DNA of 64,000 nucleotides from Pratylenchus scribneri (lineage: Eukaryota; Nematoda; Chromadorea; Rhabditida; Pratylenchidae): NCBI GenBank assembly GCA_030063045.1, contig JAQSEB010000031.1, forward strand, positions 1,612,001-1,676,000. The letters run 5' to 3'. Below the pieces are notes generated by a model, which made no database searches, was not told the origin of the DNA, and saw only the letters and a list, made by a program, of their open reading frames with translations. This document shows, piece after piece, positions 22,888 to 34,714 of this stretch (position 1 is its first letter; the number at the start of each line of letters is the position of its first letter). The position numbers and the translations under genes were made by a program.

Positions 22888-25800
22888 ATGTCGCGCATTT
22901 CCTCCCTTCCCTCCGATCCACCATCCAGTGCCATTGTCGATCCAAAATCGGCACTTCGCCAGCAAATTGTTCGGTTGGAAAGTAAAAAAGATGGCCTAAA
23001 GAGAAATGCACAAATTCCACCAGAAAAAATCCAGGTTATTTGGCAATCCACAATTTGCCTTACAATTTTGGCTCCACAGGAATTGGAATTATTTTTGTTG
23101 GAATTGAATCGACTTTTTGAATGCGGCGATATGGAGGCAGCCGCCCTTCTTTATGTCAAGTTTGTTGGCATCCAAAATGTGTCATTTTTAATTTAATTTG
23201 TTTTGGATGTTTATCTTTTGCCGAAGAATTGGAAAGGCTTAGCCCCGTTTCAATTTTGATAATTCCTCCAACACCTGCCAAAGAATTGCCGGCTGAACCA
23301 TTTCGAATGGCAGCCGCTCGATTCGAAGAGGCAACGGCGGCGGGTCAACGGAGAAGAAGTCTTTGGAATCGAATAACGGCGAGGGCGAGAAGGGTGCCCA
23401 GAGGGAATGAGGCCAACGAACGGGATGGGGACCGAGATTTATGGGGAAGTCAAATTGAATTCTTCCTCTCCTGTTTGGGCTTCATCGTTGGTGGTGGAAA
23501 TACTCTGCGATTTCCGGCCATGATTTTCGAATTTGGTGGCGCCTTTTTCATTCCCCACCTTTTTTTCATCGTCATTTTTGGCCTTCCCCTCGCCTATATG
23601 CATTTGGCCATTGGCCAATATTCAGGCAAATTTTTGCCAAATTCATTCATTTTAATTAATTTTGAAGGTCTTTCTGCCAGTGGTGCTTTCTACAAAATGA
23701 TGCCAATTGCCTCAGGGCTTGGATGGGCGTTTGTCACCCCTTCCTTTTTTAAATTCAATTCTAATTTTAAGTTTGGTTCTCTTGGCCGTCCCTGTTTCCA
23801 TTTATTACATTTTTTATGTTGCCTGGGGTTTCTATTACTTTTGGTATGCTTTGCACGGTCTTTTCAATGGGGATGGCCTCGCCTGGGAACATTGTCGCCC
23901 TGCTGAATGGGCAAAACATCTAAATTGTTGCGAATTGAGGGCCGGAAACCATTGTTTTGGTGATCGAATCCAACAGCAGACAAATTCCACCAAATTGATG
24001 ACTGCCCCCGAGGCATTCTTCCAGTAAATTTCCCTCTCACATTACATTCTTATTTAATTTATATTCAGTTTCCAGGTTTGCCTTTCCCAAAATTGAAATT
24101 CATTAAAACATTGCAATCAGCCAATCTTCCAATAAAGGTGCTCAATCGAACATTGGTTGGTTATTCATTTATTAAATCCACAATTTCATTTGTTCAGGAC
24201 ATTAATGAGGCGGCATTTGGCCCAATCCAGGACCATTTGGTCATTTCTTTAATCATTTCCTGGGTCATTGGTTTGTGTCCTATTATTTGATTATTATCCC
24301 CTCCCGCAATTTTGCAGTGTTTTTTGCTGTTTTTAAAGGACTTGGCTCCATTGGCCGTGTTGTTTCCTTCACCGCCACAATTCCCTATTTTCTGGTTCCT
24401 CTCAATCTTCTTTCATTTTCAACAAATTTTCCTTTAGTTGATTATTTTATTGTTACGGAGTGTTTCTTTGGATGGTGCCTCGGTTGGTCTGGTCTATTTG
24501 TTCAAACCGGAAATCAACAAACTTTGGTGCCTTAAGGTTATATCCAATTAAATTATTCAATCCGGCAATATTTTTGTTAGATGTGGCGAAAAGCAGCTGA
24601 ACAAGTGTTTTATTCGCTTGGAATTGATGCTGGCCCATTAATATCAATGGTAAATAACAAATTAATTGACCAAAATATGTATTTTCATAGGCTTCATTCA
24701 GTCGTTATCGGAATAACATTTTCCGGGATGCAGTTTTGTTGGTCACAATGTCAGTCCATCACAATCCAACATTAATTTTATATTTTATTTTCCCATTTAA
24801 AGTGACATATTTACCAGTGTTCTTTGTGGAATGGTCATTTTCTCATTTGTTGGATTTATGACAACGGCACAGGGAATTCAAATCAACGATATTCAAAGTT
24901 TGTTGTCAATCAATCAAAAAATGTCAAAACAATTCATTGAAGAAATGGATTCAACCTACATTGCATTCACTGTATACCCTGGGGTCACATCATATTTGGA
25001 ATGGGGCTTTGTATGGGCCCTTCTCTTTTTCACAATTTTAACATTGTCCGCATTGGATGCCGAATTTGCATGGCAAGATAAGGGAGGAATAGAAAGGGGA
25101 TATTGGTTAATTTAAAGGTTGGAAATGATTGCTAGCAGCATTATGAACCGATTTGGGAGCAAGAGGAAAAGCATCGAAAATAGATTGGTTGGTTTGATTT
25201 AATTAACCCGATGTGGATTCCATCAATTTTAGCTGATCACTTTGTGTATTTTCTGCTGCCTTTGCGGCATCCCATTCTGCACCCGGGGTGGCATTTACAT
25301 TTTCCATGCCATCGAAAATCTCAATTCCAATTGGAATTCATTTTCGCTTTCTCTTGTCCAAGTTTTGGTTGTTTGCCATGTTTACGGGGTTGACAAATTC
25401 CTGGAGGATATTGGGGAAATGTTGCGCATCGAAAAGGCTCCATCCTCGATGCTAATTTCGGGCATTAGCCGAGAACAATTCTTCTGGGCCAGATTTAAAT
25501 ATTTCTTTGGACCTTGTGGCGGCTATATCAAATGGATGTGGAGTTTATTTGCCCCAATTGTTCTTACGGTCCGTTACTTTGAATTTTGATGGAAATTAAC
25601 TCGTGGAATGACCGATTTTTGATAGATAATTTAATTCCTAATTATCTGATATTAAAATCAATTAATAATTAATTCGTTGAACAATTAATCACCATTTCAG
25701 CTATTATTGCTTGCCTCCATTTTGGGCTATGAACGTGTCCAATTTGAGCATACGGAATTGCCATTCCTTTATGAATTGATTGCCTGGGTGGCCATGACCG

Positions 25801-26744
25801 GTCCATTGTTGGTGGTTCCCGGGATGGCAATTTGGTACATTTCCGAAGTGATTAGAAAGAATAAAGTGAGAGTAATTTGGGCATAAATTTGGAATATTTT
25901 GACATTTTAGCCACTAAAAAGTGTGTTAAGCACTGGCCAATGGCGGAATATGGACATTGAATTGGAAAGTAAACAGCCAAAATATCCGGATGAAGGGCAG
26001 GCACAATTATATGCGGTAAAATATATTAAAATGACCCAAAATATTCGCCCAAATCAAAGTATGTTGATCCACTCTCCAGAGGGGCATCTGCCAAATCCAA
26101 TCGAGGAAATGTGAATTTTAGTGGTCGATTCAAAGGAAATAATGGAGAAGAAAATGATGAAAAATATTTTCAATTGAGGGAAAGGTTGAAACGTTGGGAG
26201 GAGGCAATGGAAAGTACCGTTGGAAAAGAGAGCAATTTAAGTGGGTGAATTGGGTCGAATTAATGTAAATTAGGAGGAATTTGTTTCAGCGGATCGACCC
26301 GAATTGAATGTGGAAGAAGACGAAGAAGAGGAAGAAGAAGAAGTTCCAAGGATGAAGGGAAGATTGAAGGATTGGGAGGAGGCCACAAAAGCCCGACGTG
26401 GCACAACATCGATGGGCCCAGCACCGGACATTTTGTTTGGCTCAATTCGACAGCAAAAACTCACAGAATCCACTTCCGAGACTCAAAGGTATTCTATTGT
26501 AATATCCCCCTCCTATCTTTGTAATATTTTCAGCCAATCCAAAGCGGATTCCTCCTTTTTGTTTGGCCCTCCTCCATTGCAAAATGTCCATCGGTCTTCA
26601 CAAAATATCCAATCCATTGAAATGTCAAATTTCTCTGCCTCGATGCCAGCCGGAGGGTCCATCAAAAATGAATCGAGGCAAAGACTGAAGAGGCCAAAAC
26701 CAATTGGAGGAGGGAACAAAGGGACCAATAATAAAAAGGAATAA
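22888..26744 (+). CDS. SLC6 neurotransmitter:sodium symporter family protein (SNF)
   Basis: Plasma-membrane Na+-coupled transporter with 12 helices. A long cytosolic N-terminus (MSRISSLPSDPPSSAIVDPK...) leads to TM1 FIVGGGNTLRFPAMIFEFGG, TM2 FFIVIFGLPLAYMHLAIGQY and TM3 ILLAVPVSIYYIFYVAWGF. An extracellular loop with a CC pair and N-glycosylation-type sites follows, then later helices up to about 25860. The tail (25920-26744) is long and contains an acidic run (VEEDEEEEEEEVP) and a Lys/Gly-rich end. In canonical SLC6 proteins TM1 contains the motif NVWRFP; here it is NTLRFP. So the family is clear but the substrate is not. The intron at 23626-23667 is GC-AG. About 12 exons. Some middle exon borders are inferred. 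Confidence 0.88.
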
Positions 26745-28426
26745 ACACCAATTAATTAATTTGCCATTTATTTAAATTCCCAAAAGAAAAGTTTATTCAA
26801 ATTTTAAATAAAAAATTTTGAATGAAGGCATTTGGAGGAGGATTTCTGTTCCATTTTTTACGTTTTTCACAGGCAAATAAGAGAATTGAAGCCACAAAAA
26901 AGAGGCGGCATTTTATCAAAGAATTAATAAAAATTATACAGCAAAGAAGGCACAGACGGTGAATTTAAAAAAATAAAGGAAATAATGAAGGGAGGAAGGA
27001 GATTTAAAAGCTATAGTAGCTGACGAAAAGCGCGGTCAACAATTTTCTGAATATCCGAGAATAATTTTCTACAAAGCAATATAAAATTGGTTTATGAAAA
27101 AGGAAATAAATATTTAAAATATCCAATTAAAATGCTTTTTAATTGAATCACGAAAATTATGAGGCGGAAGTTAATTTTTTATATTGATAGTTTTGTTGGT
27201 GTTTTTTTAGCATTTTATTAGATATTTTAAATATATTTTCCTTGTAAAAATAGATATGAATGAATGGGCAAATCCAAATATTAGGCCGGCAAATCCAGAA
27301 AATTGTTGAGCGAAAGGAAATTATAAAATGGAAAAATGGATGGAAAAGGAAGGCAAAAATGAATTAAAAATATTATTTTATATTTAAATATTTAATAAAA
27401 ATTAAAATAAGGCAGAAAGTGGTCGTTGATTGGCTGAATTATATAAATTTGGTGGTGAGTGGTCTAAATTAAATTAAATTAATTATAATATCACATTTAT
27501 TTGTGGGTTTGGAGCACACAACACTCGACTCGACTCAATTTTTTATGTTCATTTTCCTCGATTAGAGAGCCAGTGGTCCGGCCAGCAATTTTGTGCCACC
27601 TCCGGCCAAACAAATCATCCGTTGATGATGGAAAATTTTGAGAGGAATGACGGATTGGGGTGGCGGAGGGAAACACAAAATGCCGCAAAGTGGTGAAAAA
27701 ATAAATTACAATAAAATATTAAAATGAGGAAGGAATGGATGGATGGAAATATGCAAAAATATTCGGATTTTCTTCCATCTATTCCCTCCAAAAATGAATA
27801 AAATATAATATTTTTAGATGAAATAATTCTGTACACGGAATCACAGTTCTCGCTTTGGTCTGCCAATAAAATGTGGACGGACAAATTTTGGATTGGCTTC
27901 GCGGGTGTGGTGGTAATTAATAATGAGAAAATAATGGACTAAAATGAATGATTGACTATTTTTTGAACGAATTATTTGCTTTGGTTAAGGCAAAATTGGA
28001 GTGAAATGTGGTGAAAAATTAAATTAAAATAAAATAAATATTTTACATTAATTCGGTTGATATGTGTGTGCTCTTAGAATTTACTATATTTTACACATTT
28101 TTTGTATTAATTAGCGACTGACGAATTGTGGTGAAAATGAAAATAATTTAATTAATAATAAGGAAGGAAAATATTCTGTTTTTAATGATTTCGGGTAATT
28201 CTCCAAATATTTTGTTTTCCACTCATTCATTTTCCTTCCTTTTAATTAAAATGAAAATATTCCAATTATAAACAATAATATATATATGATTGAAATAATT
28301 TACAATTTTTTGTGCTCTTTCTGTGGAATTATTTTAAATTGGCGAGAAAATTGGAGGAAAAAGAGCGGATTTGGCCCGGGCAAGTAAAATAAAAAACAAT
28401 TAAAAATGTGGATGGAATAACTAATA
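26745..28426. other. AT-rich stretch with no recognised gene
   Basis: Rich in A/T runs. A minus-strand open frame at 27497-27688 and a short minus-strand frame at 27843-27950 ending in HFIGRPKREL before a stop are the only coding-like pieces. Neither matches a family I know. See the findings. Confidence 0.5.
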
Positions 28427-28502
28427 AAAAGGGCCAATCAAATCCATTATTAAAATTCTTTTGCTTCTCTTTTTGGTCTACGGTACATTTGATTGGCCCT
28501 TG
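28427..28502. repeat. Short perfect inverted repeat (hairpin)
   Basis: AAGGGCCAATCAAAT at 28427-28441 is mirrored by its exact complement ATTTGATTGGCCCTT at about 28488-28502. The spacing is about 46 bp. The transcript of either strand would form a 15-bp stem. The stem is too short for a typical miRNA precursor unless it extends with mismatches. Confidence 0.7.
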
Positions 28503-31135
28503 AGGGAATAATAAATGAAAGGAAGGAAATGGATGGATGGCAAGGCACAGAGAAATCCCAAAAAGACCATAGCCACTCTTTTTCGCGGTGAATGAAAAGG
28601 CAACAAAATTATTTGGGGAGGCTAGGCAATATTTTTAATAATTATTTTAAAAAAATAGAATCAAAAAATAAAAGAAATTGAAAGGCAGGAAAAAATTGGA
28701 AGAAAAAGAAGAAAGGGGAAATAGCTATGAATGAATTGGAGAATGGACGGCGGCAAAATTGGATGGCCAAAGAATGTGTGAAAATGTGACCAATTGAATT
28801 GTCGTTTCATGAAATGTTGATGACCTTAAATTTGGTCAATTTTTTCAAAAGGAATAAATTACCAAGCAAAAATCCAATCCAAAGCATTCATTGATGGAAA
28901 AATAATCATTGGATGGATTGCAATTCCCAATATTGATGTTCCAATTTGTGCCATTCACTGTGTCCACCATTTTTGCTGCCATTTTTTTGTTGATTTCTTC
29001 AAATTTATTCCAATTCATTTTCCCATTTCATTCATTCTCGCCTACCTTTCCTTTCCATTTTTCCTTTCCAATTTGCCATTTTCCTTGTCCATTTCCATTC
29101 TCCGTTTTTTTCCGATTGGCCATTTTCCACATTCATTGAAGGCCAATTCCCAGTTGAGAGTTTTTTTGTCCCTTTTCCGATTCTTTTCACTTTCTTTGGC
29201 CAAAAATGGCCGCCCAATGGCCAATAGGGAATGAAATGATCCCTCCTCTTGACAAATTCTGAAATATTTTAGAGAATTTTGATCAAAAAATTGAATTGTA
29301 TGAAAATTCGAATTGAGCGAATGAAAAAGGGGGGAAGAGGGGATTGGATGGATTAATGCGTGGAATTGGGGAAAAGGAATATATTTAAAGGGGAATTTGG
29401 TGAATTTTGCGGTAATTTGAGCTGCGTAATAATGGATTGGGGTGGGAGATGGAATAGATGGACGGGAATGGGATGATGAATGATGATGGTGATGATCTGG
29501 TGGCGATGAATGTGGGGAAATGGACGGAAAATGAGCCGACGAATTTGGGGGCAAATGGGCATATAAACAGTCCCCCAAGGGGGGGGGGGGGGATGGAATA
29601 ATAATTGGCTGGAAAATAGGGCGAATGGGCCTTTTTGGGAGGGATTTTTAGGGACAGACGGAATGGATGGATTTTAATAAATAATTTGGCGAAATTCATT
29701 TGAATTTGCCACGTCAACCAAACACATATTGGCTCCCTTCCTTCATCGTTTTTGCCGTTCGCCTCCCAATTAAGGCAGCCGTCCTTTTTGCGTGATCTTC
29801 CTTCAGCTGCATTCCTCCCTTTCCACATTTTCCTGTCCATTTCATATGTTTCGCCTCTCATCGCTTCATGCCCATTTCCCGCCAGCCTTTCCTCCCACTC
29901 TCGACAGATCGATTTGAGGCCAAATGGGAAGGAAAAGAATGTACAGGCAAAATTGAAGAAGGGGAAGAAAGGAGGCAGACCATTCTCGACCGAATGTTTA
30001 GTCAAGAGTGGGGCCGAATAACCCATTCTAACCATTTTCCCCCGAATATTCAGCACCAGCCGATGTGGCGTTTTGTGAATGAGAATATTAGGAGGGAGGA
30101 GGGAAAAGATAGGAGGAAAATATTCAAGACCGGATTGCTTTTGCACTTTCCGCCTCCCTCCAATCCATCCATTCCCATTCATTCATTGCCTTAATCGTCA
30201 AATGGACTGTGCTAATTTATTGACTCCCTCCCCCTTCCCTCCCTTTTTATTTATTCTTTTTGCGCCAATCGCCGCCAAAGGGGGGATTCGGATTCATTGA
30301 AAGGAATGAAGGAGGGAGGAGGGACAGGGGATGGACAAGTTTGGGGCTGAAGATGAAGTTGAAGGTCAAGAATGGGGGAAGGGGGCAAAGGAGGCGGAAA
30401 TGGAAGAAGGTGAATATGGAGGATTTTTGGGTGGAGGAGGAAGGCCGGCACAAATTGGAGGCAAATATAAATTGACGGATTGGATTTGGATTTGGAGAAG
30501 AGATCCGGGCAAAAGATTGTGTGCCGAATTGTGTGGGCATAAAAATGGAAAGAAAGCCAAAATATTCCATTCATTTTATTCATTCCCTCCAATTAACCAC
30601 TCCTTTTTGGGTAAGGAAATGAAGGTGGGTTTGCCATTGAAGAAGGATAGTTTGAATGAATGCAAAAATGAATCCGGGAATGATGAAAGACGAAGGCGAG
30701 AATTGTTTGAATGAGGCGAGAAAACAATGGGGGAATGGTGATGAATTACAAACAAAAATGGAGGGAAAAATGAATCATGGAAAAAAGGAAAGACATTTGG
30801 ACATTTTGGGGAATGGATTGGGGGCATGACGTGATTTGGATTTATTAGAAGGGAGTGGGAGGATTAGGGGGGGGGGGGGGAGGAATACGGTAAGCAATTT
30901 GGGGAAAAGATCCGGCTGGAGGAATAAAAAGTGGGTGGAATATTTGCACTTGAAAAAGGCTGAAAATGGATTTGTTTGGGAGAATGAGGGAGAAGGAATG
31001 AATGAATTGAAGGAATGGAAAGAATGATTTAATTCCATATTGGGAATGACCAACCACGCCCTCAATAGCCAAAATGCCCACATCCCCTTTAGTTAGCCAA
31101 ATAAATCCCCGAAAATGGTCTTGCCCCTCCGGCCG
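28503..31135. other. Gene-poor region with purine/pyrimidine tracts and poly-G runs
   Basis: Strand-asymmetric tracts of GGAGGG/AAATGGA give several overlapping long open frames on both strands (for example 29385-30182 minus and 30331-30714 plus). They are low-complexity and none resembles a known protein. Poly-G runs occur at about 29580-29592 and 30869-30880. I find no convincing exon. Confidence 0.5.
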
Positions 31136-31300
31136 TTAATGTTTACTTTTATTCGCCAATAAAAAAGCCAACCATTTTATGATCCACAACCCAAAAGAGG
31201 GGATGGTCTCGCGCATTAAAAATTGATCTAAAAATGGGCCAATCACCATATTGGAGAATGAATTGGCAATAAATGCGTAGAAAATGGGATGGATGACTGA
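31136..31300 (-). pseudogene. Orphan exon resembling TM7 and C-tail of a class A GPCR
   Basis: After a good acceptor (TTTGTGTGAACAG) the frame reads SVIHPIFYAFIANSFSNM and continues about 37 residues to a stop. This fits the TM7 NPxxY motif, here HPIFY, followed by a helix-8-like ANSF segment as in rhodopsin-type receptors. The upstream minus strand has only a weak TM6-start-like RRRLAKLMIAG near 31860, and no TM1-TM5 is seen before the plus-strand FMO gene at 32413. It may be a decayed receptor gene or an exon of a gene whose other exons I missed. Coincidental resemblance is possible. Confidence 0.4.
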
Positions 31301-32412
31301 CTGTTCACACAAATTTGCTGGTCGGGACTCGAGAGTGGAGTGGACAAATTCGTTTGTTGTATGGGAATGAATGTTGAGGGGGATTTGTGTTTGTCCAGCC
31401 GAAGCAGTTTTGTCCCCAATGCGCGACCCTGCAAGTACTGCCCACCCCCAAATACTCTCCATCCAATCTCCCCCAGCCCCCACCTCCACCACCCCCGTAG
31501 ATCCCCTGAAATGCCTGCCTCTTGTCCATCCATTCAGTCTGCTTTTGGGGGCGATCTGCGCGCCAGTCGGTGCCATTGCCTCTTTCGGCCTTTGCCCCAT
31601 CCCCATTCAATCCCCCGGTCCATTCATAATCCTCAGTCAGTCACAGTCCCCTTTCCCTCTCGTCGAGGACGATCGGCCATTTTTTGTGTTGTCCTCTGCG
31701 CAAACAAAAAAAAGTGGAAAAGGGCATTCCAACATTGGGAGAATGGAAGGAATTTGAGGGAAAATTGGTTGGAATTGGAAGGAATTGAGTTGACCCCCTG
31801 GGAATATTCATTCCTTGCCCCCTCCAATTAATAAGCAACCCTCCGGCAATCATTAACTTCGCCAATCGCCGTCTCGCCATTCCATCCATTTTTCGACGAT
31901 TCCCGTGTTTGCCGGACTTTGAGAAGAAGTAAAGAAATGAATGAATGAATGGAAATGACCTTCTTTTCTTCGCCAATTTCCATTCAAAATCCACCAAAAT
32001 TGGGAACAATCTTTTGGGTGGATGAAACTTTGAATTCTTTTTTGAAAAAGAAAATGATGGACCGAATTAAAATGAGTGGGAAGAATTATTTCATTGTTTA
32101 AACCATTTTGATTTAAATTAAATTGGATTTATTTTCTCGTTTTTCACAATTTTTAATTGGCCATTATGCACTTTGGATTGGGCATTGTGTAAATAAAAAC
32201 AATCAAAACCAATTTCCCCCCATTTATTTATTATTGCTGATTGATGGCTTTTGTAATCAATTTGATCTTATCTTTCATTTCTGCCTAAATTTTGGCCCAT
32301 AAAAACCTCACCCAAACCAACTTCTTATTCCCACAAATTATTTAAAACAAAAAAGGGACACAACCAATCGCATTAAACCCAATTTGAAGGCAATTCCCCC
32401 AACCCAAATCCA
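31301..32412. other. Intergenic region upstream of the FMO gene
   Basis: The left part is GC-richer with CCCC-rich stretches (31440-31500); the right part is AT-rich. No exon is assigned apart from the weak TM6-like piece near 31860 on the minus strand. It includes the FMO promoter. Confidence 0.45.
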
Positions 32413-34616
32413 ATGCCATCATTCCCAAAAGGTCGTTGTGCCATTGTTGGTGCTGCGGCCAGCGGATTGCCATCGGCTAGGTTCAAAACCATTTCCCTTT
32501 TCTTTCTTTTAATAAAAAAAAAGATGGGCATTGGCCTACGGTTTTGAGCCAGTTGTTTTCGAGAGACTTGACCAATTGGGCGGTCTTTGGAGATATAAAC
32601 CGGAACAATTCGAAGATGAATTGGCCAGCGTAATGAAATTCACGGTGATTGATACCAGCAAGGAAATGAATGCTTACAGCGACTTTCCTCCTCCGGAACA
32701 TTTTGCTAACTACATGCATAATGTAATTATTACTTATAAATAATTTTGGGTGAATAGGCACAATTTTGGACTATCTTTGAAAATTGAAATTAGTCAATCC
32801 ATTGTTCTAGTAGTTGTCGCAATTACCCTTATTTACCCTTATCAGTTTAATTCAGCAAAATTGGAATGAACAATTTATTCATTGTATGGGAATAATGATT
32901 GAAAACATGAGACAAAATAATGAAAGAAACAAAGAATGAAAGAATTTTGGATATGATTTGTTCTTTTAGACCCAAATGATTGAATATATGGAACTTTATG
33001 CGAAACACCATGGATTGGACCAATATATTCGGTGTTTTGTCCATTTTTTATTGCTCAAATCAATGCCATTTCTAGTTATCGAAACACTGTCCTTTCCATT
33101 GTTCGGGCCCTTAATTTTGAGCAAAATGGACATTGGACTGTTCGTTGGCTGGATGAAGCAGGCGAAGAACGGGAAGAGGAATTTGAATGCGTTCTGTTGG
33201 CCCAGGGACATCATGCAAAACCAAAAAAGGTGGAATTTGAAGGCCAGCACAAATTTGAAGGGAGAATTTTGCATTCACATGATTACAAAAACAGCGGAGA
33301 TGGATTTGAGGATAAAGTAAGAATTACGGTTTAGATATAATTCAATGATAAAGGTGAATGTGGTGGTGGGCGTTGGAAATAGTGGAATGGATTTGGCCGT
33401 TGAATTGGGCCGAATCAGTTCAAAATGTTTCCTCTCGACTCGGAGGGGTGCTTGGGTGGGAAAGAGGGTTGGCTCTGGTGGATTGCCGTGTGAGTTTGGG
33501 CCAAATTGATGAGTGAACATATTTTTAGCCGACTATGGGACCACTCGTTTCCAATGCTGCATTTTTGACCGTTTTGTGCCAGAATCGATTCGGAATTGGA
33601 TTATGTGCAATCAAATGCAAAAACACTTTGATCATGCCAAATATGGAATGCGACCAGCACATTCATATTTTAGGTGACCCATTTTGGATCATTTCCTTCA
33701 TTCATAATTCAATTGTAGTCAACATTTAACAATCAGCGATGATTTGCCCACAAGAATTATTACGGGAGCAGTGCAAGTGAAACCGAATATTCGGGAATTC
33801 ACGCCAAATGGCATAATTTGGGAGGATGGAAGCCGAACGGAGGGAATCGACAATGTGGTCATGGCCACCGGATATTATTTCGATTTTGGACTAGTCGAAG
33901 AGGGTCAACTAATTCCGGTCAAGGAAAATGAACAACGCCTTTGGAAGAATATGTTCCCACCTGAATTGGCCAAATGGAATAGTCTGGCCATCATTGGCCT
34001 TGTCCAACCCACTGGATCCATTTTGCCATCAGCTGAATTGCAAGTCAGTCAAATAAATAAAGTTGTCAATCAATAGAATATTCTATTAATTTATTATTCA
34101 TCTGTTATTAATATTTTCCCCCAATAAAATTAATGCACTTTAATTTAGGCCCGTCTCTTTTTCGCTGCCCTCACCGGCCAAGCAAAATTGCCATCGGCAG
34201 AAGAAATGAATGAAGAAATTGAAAAACATTTTACGAAATTGAACCAAAGATATGTGAAGAGCAGCCGCCACACATTGGAAGTTGATTTTGTGCCATATTT
34301 GGATGGATTGGCCGAATTGTTGGATTGCAAACCTCGACCCCAAGATTATATGCTAAACGATCCACGTTTGGCCATTGCCATTTTATTTGGCCCAAATGTT
34401 TCCTATGCATATCGCCTTCGGGGTCCCCATCAATGGGAGGGGGCCAGGGAGGCAATTTTGGGGGTAATGGAGAGGACCGAAAAATGTTTGAGTGGAAGGA
34501 AGGAAGCGGGACAGACAAATGATATTTTGGTGGATTGGAGCCCTCAATTCGTATTGGCCATTGCATTCGGTGGAATTTGCATATTTTGGATGATAATTCG
34601 ACTTTTATTCATTTAA
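32413..34616 (+). CDS. Flavin-containing monooxygenase (FMO)
   Basis: FAD- and NADPH-dependent S/N-oxygenase of the ER. The FAD site is RCAIVGAAASGLPSARWAL, where the usual GxGxxG reads GAAASG. Next come FERLDQLGGLWRYKPEQ (the E..x..GG..W part of the FAD fold), a family-diagnostic FEGRILHSHDYK (FMO signature FxGxxxHxxxYK) and the NADPH site VVVVGVGNSGMDLAVEL. The ATG-type motif VVMATGYYFDF follows. The C-terminus has a hydrophobic anchor PQFVLAIAFGGICIFWMIIR. About 7-8 exons; the first intron ends at a purine-rich acceptor. Nematode FMOs act in xenobiotic metabolism and stress resistance. Complete gene; the only oddity is the second Gly of the FAD motif. Confidence 0.93.
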
Positions 34617-34714
34617 ATGTGAAAATATAATCAATTCATAATTATTATTAAAATTAATCATTAAATTTACATTAATTAAAAGTGAAATATTCATCAAATT
34701 ATTCTCGATCCATT

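Noticed and set aside
27000..27070. Small nuclear or spliced-leader RNA gene (AGCTGACGAAAAGCGCGG stretch)
   Set aside because: No SL sequence, Sm-site context or stem structure matched what I know of nematode snRNAs.
28909..30827. Long overlapping open frames (up to 265 codons) on both strands
   Set aside because: They arise from strand-asymmetric GGA/TCC-rich DNA, are full of Phe/Pro/Ser or Glu/Lys/Gly and show no domain, splice structure or start context. Frames on opposite strands are equally open.
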